Part shown: positions 62,936 to 64,000 of the stretch, piece by piece
Layout: each line of letters starts with the position of its first letter
Numbering within the stretch: the first letter of the stretch is position 1
Source: Paenibacillus sp.
GTDB lineage: Bacteria > Bacillota > Bacilli > Paenibacillales > YIM-B00363
NCBI RefSeq assembly: GCF_035645195.1
Contig: NZ_DASQNA010000050.1
Coordinates: 1 to 64,000, forward strand
DNA length: 64,000 nt
Direction: 5' to 3'
Made by a program: the position numbers and the translations under genes
Notes under the pieces: generated by a model
Seen by the model: the letters and a program-made list of their open reading frames with translations, nothing else
Database searches by the model: none
Told to the model about the DNA's origin: nothing

Positions 62936-64000
62936 TCAATACGCGTACCGAGCGTTCTCGACGACCCTCGCCGCCACCGTCCGCTTCAGCGCCGTGACGT
63001 CCAGCGGCTGATGCCGCGTCAATTTCTTCAGCGCCGACAGCATCGTGCGCAGCGCGTCGCCTTGCTCCATCGCCGAGAGCCGCCGCCGCGCGATGCGCTC
63101 GAGCTCCTCGAACGTCTCTTGGACGAACGCGCTCGTCATGGCGATCGAGAGCCCCGCCTTCGCCTCTCCGTCGGCGGCGATCCGCTTCTTCGTCCGCAGC
63201 AGCGCGCTCTCCGCCGCATACGTCCCGATGATCATGTCGGCGAGGTCCGCGAGCGCCTCTTGCTCCTGCTCGAATTGCAGGCCGTATTTTTGCACCGCGG
63301 CGCCGCCGACGAACAGAAACAGCTTCTTCATCGTGCCGACGAGATGCGTCTCCTGCGCAAGCGTCTCTTCGAAGCTCGCCGGCGGCGCCATCGACAGCAG
63401 CTCGCCTTGGAATTGCTGCGCCGCTTTCAGCAGCGGCAGCTCGCCCTTCATCGATTTCTTCAGCAGCGTGCCCGGAATGAGCAGCCGGTTAATTTCGTTC
63501 GTTCCTTCGAAAATGCGGTTGATCCGCGAGTCGCGGTACATGCGCTCGATTTTGTATTCCTGCACGTAGCCGTAGCCGCCGTGAATTTGCACGCCTTCGT
63601 CGACGACGAAGTCGAGCGCCTCCGAGGCGAACACTTTGTTGACGGAGCACTCGATCGCGTACTCGGCGATCGCCTTCGCCGACTTCAGTCCCGCATCTAC
63701 CGCGCCGTAGTCGATGCCTTCGAGCGCCTCGTCGACGAGGCCGGCCGTCCGGTACACCATGCTTTCTAACGCGTATGTGCGGATGTTCATGTCGGCGAGC
63801 TTGGCGCGTACGAGCGGGAATTCGCTGATCGCGCGGCCGAATTGGCGGCGCTCGTTCGCGTAAGACGCCGCGAGCGCGATCGCCTCCTTGCAGCCGCCGA
63901 GCGCGCCGGCGGCCAGCTTGAAGCGGCCGATGTTGAGGATGTTGAAGGCGATGACATGGCCTTTGCCCCGCTCGCCGAGCAGGTTTTCTTTGGGCACGGG
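62936..64000 (-). CDS. Acyl-CoA dehydrogenase, C-terminal part (cut by window edge)
   Basis: The visible 354 residues run from a VPKENLLGERGKGHVIAFN-type segment, through GRFKLAAGALGG and the FAD-binding YANERRQFGRAISEFPLVRAKLADM region, to QIHGGYGYVQEYKIERMYRD and RINRIFEGTNEINRL, all typical of FadE-type acyl-CoA dehydrogenases; the long tail suggests the roughly 590-residue Bacillus FadE/YusJ form. The N-terminal part lies beyond 64000. It catalyses the first oxidation of beta-oxidation and lies upstream of the acyl-CoA ligase. Confidence 0.93.
   Translation of the reverse strand, partial: PVPKENLLGERGKGHVIAFNILNIGRFKLAAGALGGCKEAIALAASYANERRQFGRAISEFPLVRAKLADMNIRTYALESMVYRTAGLVDEALEGIDYGAVDAGLKSAKAIAEYAIECSVNKVFASEALDFVVDEGVQIHGGYGYVQEYKIERMYRDSRINRIFEGTNEINRLLIPGTLLKKSMKGELPLLKAAQQFQGELLSMAPPASFEETLAQETHLVGTMKKLFLFVGGAAVQKYGLQFEQEQEALADLADMIIGTYAAESALLRTKKRIAADGEAKAGLSIAMTSAFVQETFEELERIARRRLSAMEQGDALRTMLSALKKLTRHQPLDVTALKRTVAARVVENARYAY

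Overview
This window looks like chromosomal DNA of a GC-rich, endospore-forming member of the Paenibacillaceae (Paenibacillus or Cohnella type). The evidence is a complete Bacillus-order purine operon, strong AGGAGG-type ribosome sites, a Spo0E-family protein, SLH-anchored surface proteins and protein sequences closest to Bacillus and Paenibacillus homologues. I see no rRNA, tRNA or CRISPR array. Most genes lie on the minus strand.

Layout. 1-136: right end of an IS3-family insertion sequence just downstream of purD. 177-14187: purEKBCSQLFMNHD operon (minus strand) with a promoter, an inverted pair of PurR boxes and a hairpin leader; between purN and purH lie two tandem hairpin-repeat arrays of 51-bp period. 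14442-17530 (plus): a c-di-GMP-I riboswitch and terminator, a Cys-rich small protein, then an ABC exporter with a His-rich permease loop and a lipoprotein. 17549-26682 (minus): a HupE/UreJ-type membrane protein and a 2648-residue surface protein (lamin-tail, OB-fold, PHP, CARDB, 5'-nucleotidase and SLH domains). 27089-31051: pbuG-like purine permease, guaA and an alpha/beta hydrolase. 31117-35556: moxR-DUF58-transglutaminase operon. 35690-36385: a third 51-bp array (14 units) related to the array inside the pur operon. 36448-39563: HxlR and TetR regulators, a YigZ-family protein and pgi. 39742-41040 (plus): a beta-hydroxyacid dehydrogenase fused to a PilZ c-di-GMP-binding domain.

41114-51660 (minus) is the most unusual block. 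A second c-di-GMP-I riboswitch with terminator precedes an apparent operon: DUF5317 membrane protein, a 26-residue secreted-type peptide, a membrane HD-GYP/HATPase fusion, a HAMP sensor without output domain, STAS, PP2C phosphatase, FapA-like protein, a second STAS and a PAS-PAS-GGDEF(degenerate)-EAL protein. It joins c-di-GMP sensing in RNA, predicted c-di-GMP hydrolysis (HD-GYP and EAL) and a full set of anti-sigma partner-switch parts. The neighbouring PilZ-dehydrogenase could be one protein effector.

51792-56759: two small regulatory operons sharing a paralogous small winged-helix-like protein, one with HD-GYP and Spo0E-like proteins, the other with a KaiC-like double ATPase and a LuxR-type regulator. 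56898-64000: transketolase, a copper-amine-oxidase-stalk surface protein, a hotdog thioesterase, a long-chain acyl-CoA ligase and the C-terminal part of an acyl-CoA dehydrogenase cut by the window edge.

All calls are by eye from the sequence and recalled family features; no database search or folding program was run.
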